Shown: positions 62,789 through 64,000 of the stretch, one piece after another
Layout: every line of letters begins with the position of its first letter
How positions within the stretch are numbered: position 1 is the stretch's first letter
DNA from: Desulfocucumis palustris
GTDB lineage: Bacteria > Bacillota > Desulfotomaculia > Desulfotomaculales > Desulfocucumaceae
Assembly (NCBI RefSeq): GCF_002933875.1
Contig: NZ_BFAV01000130.1
Location: forward strand, 55,082-119,081
Direction of reading: 5' to 3'
DNA: 64,000 bases
Made by a program: the position numbers and the translations under genes
Notes under the pieces: generated by a model
What the model was told of the DNA's origin: nothing
Databases searched by the model: none
Seen by the model: the letters and a program-made list of their open reading frames with translations, nothing else

Positions 62789-63667
62789 CTATACTCGTTT
62801 GCTTTCCGGTTTGCCCAGCAGACCGCTGGGTTTCTTCAGCAATACCAGCAGCAAAATCAAGAAGGATATGGCATCCTTATAACCGGAAGAAATCAGACCG
62901 GCTCCCAGCGCTTCCAGCACCCCCAGCAGAAAGCCCCCCACCACCGCCCCGGTGGTGCTGGTCAACCCCCCCAGGACAGCCGCCACGAAACCCTTCAGCC
63001 CCAGCATTAGACCCATATCGTAAGTTGCCGTGGTAATCGGGGTTATAACAATACCCGCCAGGGCTCCCAGCATGGCGCTAAGGGTAAAGCACAGCAGGGA
63101 CATGCGCTGGGGGCTGATTCCCATCAGCCTGGCAGCCAGACGGTTTATGGCACAGGCTTTCAAAGCCATGCCCAGGGCCGTGCGCTCGAAAAAAACAAAC
63201 AGCGCCGCCACCACCAGCAGGCTTAAGGCCAGAACCCAGATACTCTGGGTGTTTAAGGCGGCTCCCAGTATTTGCAGCGACTCTCCGGAGGAAAAGGAGG
63301 GCAGCGGGTAGGATTGGGTTCCCCAGACCAGCAGCGCCCCCCCGCGTATGGCCACGGAAAAACCGATGGTTATAATGATAATTGTAACCACCGAAGAATT
63401 GCGGGCGGGATAAATTACCGCCCGTTCAAACAGCGCCCCGAAAAGCCCCACCAGTAATATGGCAGCCGCAACCGCCAGCCACAGCCCGGTTCCACCCTTG
63501 ACCAGACTTGCGGTAATAAGCGCCCCGAGCATTACAAATTCTCCCTGGGTAAAATTAATGTGGCCGGTGACATTGTATATGGTCACAAACCCCAGGGCGA
63601 TAAGAGCGTATATTCCGCCCAGGGTAAGGCCCGTGAGTAAATATTGCAGTAATTCGCTAAATTGCAT
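62789..63667 (-). CDS. livH: Branched-chain amino acid type ABC transporter permease LivH
   Basis: A 292-residue permease with about eight helices. GGIYALIALGFVTIYNVTGHINFTQGEF at the N-terminus and GFVAAVLGGLTSTTGAVVGGFLLG near the C-terminus are typical of LivH. It is the first liv gene in the window; the expected periplasmic binding protein (LivK/LivJ) is not within the next 330 bases, which are repeats, so it would lie beyond the right edge or elsewhere. Confidence 0.93.
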   Translation of the reverse strand: MQFSELLQYLLTGLTLGGIYALIALGFVTIYNVTGHINFTQGEFVMLGALITASLVKGGTGLWLAVAAAILLVGLFGALFERAVIYPARNSSVVTIIIITIGFSVAIRGGALLVWGTQSYPLPSFSSGESLQILGAALNTQSIWVLALSLLVVAALFVFFERTALGMALKACAINRLAARLMGISPQRMSLLCFTLSAMLGALAGIVITPITTATYDMGLMLGLKGFVAAVLGGLTSTTGAVVGGFLLGVLEALGAGLISSGYKDAISFLILLLVLLKKPSGLLGKPESKRV

Positions 63668-63695
63668 TGATAAAACCCCGTTTCGTCTCTAAGGT

Positions 63696-64000
63696 AAGGG
63701 GACACACCTCTATTTTGTGCCTGGCTTTTGGGATGAGGAATGTCCCCAACGTATGTAAGGGGACACACCTCTATTTTGTGCCTGGCTTTTGGGATGAGGA
63801 ATGTCCCCAACGTATGTAAGGGGACACACCTCTATTTTGGGCCCGGCTTTTGGGATGAGGAATGTCCTAACGCATTTAAGGGGACACGCCTTTATTTCAG
63901 GCCCGGCTTTTGGGATGAGGAATGTCCTAACGCATTTAAGGGGACACGCCTTTATTTCGGGCCTGGCTTTTGGGATGAGGAATGTCCTAACGCATTTAAG
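63696..64000. repeat. Tandem array of five 60-61-bp repeat units (continues past the edge)
   Basis: Units start at 63696, 63757, 63818, 63878 and 63938, with a sixth beginning at 63998. Each reads AAGGGGACAC(A/G)CCT(C/T)TATTT, a middle GGCTTTTGGGATGAGG, and AATGTCC(CC)AACG(T/C)AT. The first two units are identical (61 bp); the last three are 60 bp and share a changed right arm (GTCCTAACGCATTT). The arms of a unit are partly complementary (GGGGACA with TGTCCCC), so each can fold. The whole unit repeats, so it is not a CRISPR. Confidence 0.92.

Noticed and set aside
63696..64000. CRISPR array
   Set aside because: The entire 60-61-bp unit repeats with no unique spacers, and there are no cas genes. 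A 75-residue ORF at 63583-63810 reading through the units is an artefact of the repeat.

Overview
The window looks like a chromosomal segment of a Gram-positive, anaerobic Firmicute of the Peptococcaceae / Desulfotomaculum-Pelotomaculum type. This is an inference from gene content and order: alaS-ireB-ruvX-DUF1292, mltG-U32 peptidase, mnmA-iscU-iscS-rrf2-rarA, hisS-aspS with a T-box, 6S RNA beside tcdA, and recJ-apt-relA-dtd-MBL are classic Firmicute neighbourhoods. The moderately high G+C, frequent TTG/GTG starts behind strong GGAGG sites, and [4Fe-4S] proteins fit the Desulfotomaculales. Nearly all genes lie on the minus strand; only three small or medium genes (DUF896, an orphan 67-aa ORF and a uracil-DNA glycosylase) are on the plus strand. 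No tRNA, rRNA, prophage, transposase or CRISPR was recognised.

Layout. 1-6.4 kb: FmdB zinc ribbon (cut by the window edge), ferredoxin, a triple-HTH regulator, a class B penicillin-binding protein, U32 peptidase, MltG and an unassigned P-loop GTPase. 6.5-14.9 kb: VanW/G5 protein, DUF1292, RuvX, Fe-S aldo/keto reductase, IreB, AlaRS, an AI-2E-type permease and two small proteins. 15-22.5 kb: sulfur and tRNA-modification block (MnmA, IscU, IscS, Rrf2), RarA, a small winged-helix protein, thioredoxin, TcdA and 6S RNA. 22.7-26.3 kb: aspS and hisS behind a His T-box leader.

26.4-44.5 kb: an almost gap-free cluster of 18 genes for uptake and breakdown of an unidentified sugar, polyol or cyclitol. 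It contains an RbsABC-type transporter (binding protein, double ATPase, permease), two zinc alcohol dehydrogenases, a Gfo/Idh/MocA dehydrogenase, an AroE-like dehydrogenase, a phosphotriesterase-family hydrolase, a 2-hydroxyacid dehydrogenase, an FGGY kinase, two PfkB kinases, a HAD phosphatase, a cupin phosphoglucose isomerase, three aldolases (KDPG-type, class II fructose/tagatose-bisphosphate type and DeoC) and a GntR/UTRA regulator. It looks like a complete private route to triose phosphates and pyruvate. It is the best candidate here for an undescribed pathway, and its substrate cannot be read from sequence.

44.9-60 kb: DUF896 protein, an AMP-forming synthetase lacking the usual catalytic lysine, uracil-DNA glycosylase, PilZ protein, MBL hydrolase, Dtd, RelA, Apt, RecJ, acylphosphatase, a copper-amine-oxidase-N-like secreted protein and a PAS-GGDEF-HD-GYP protein. 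60.2-63.7 kb: LivFGMH branched-chain amino-acid type transporter.

Intergenic DNA carries several families of short repeats: long near-perfect palindromes with GGGGTCAGGC ends, GGGGACAC...GGAATGTCCCC units (single copies, one inside the hisS leader, and a five-unit tandem array at the right edge), and two copies of a roughly 190-200 bp element flanking the sulfur block.
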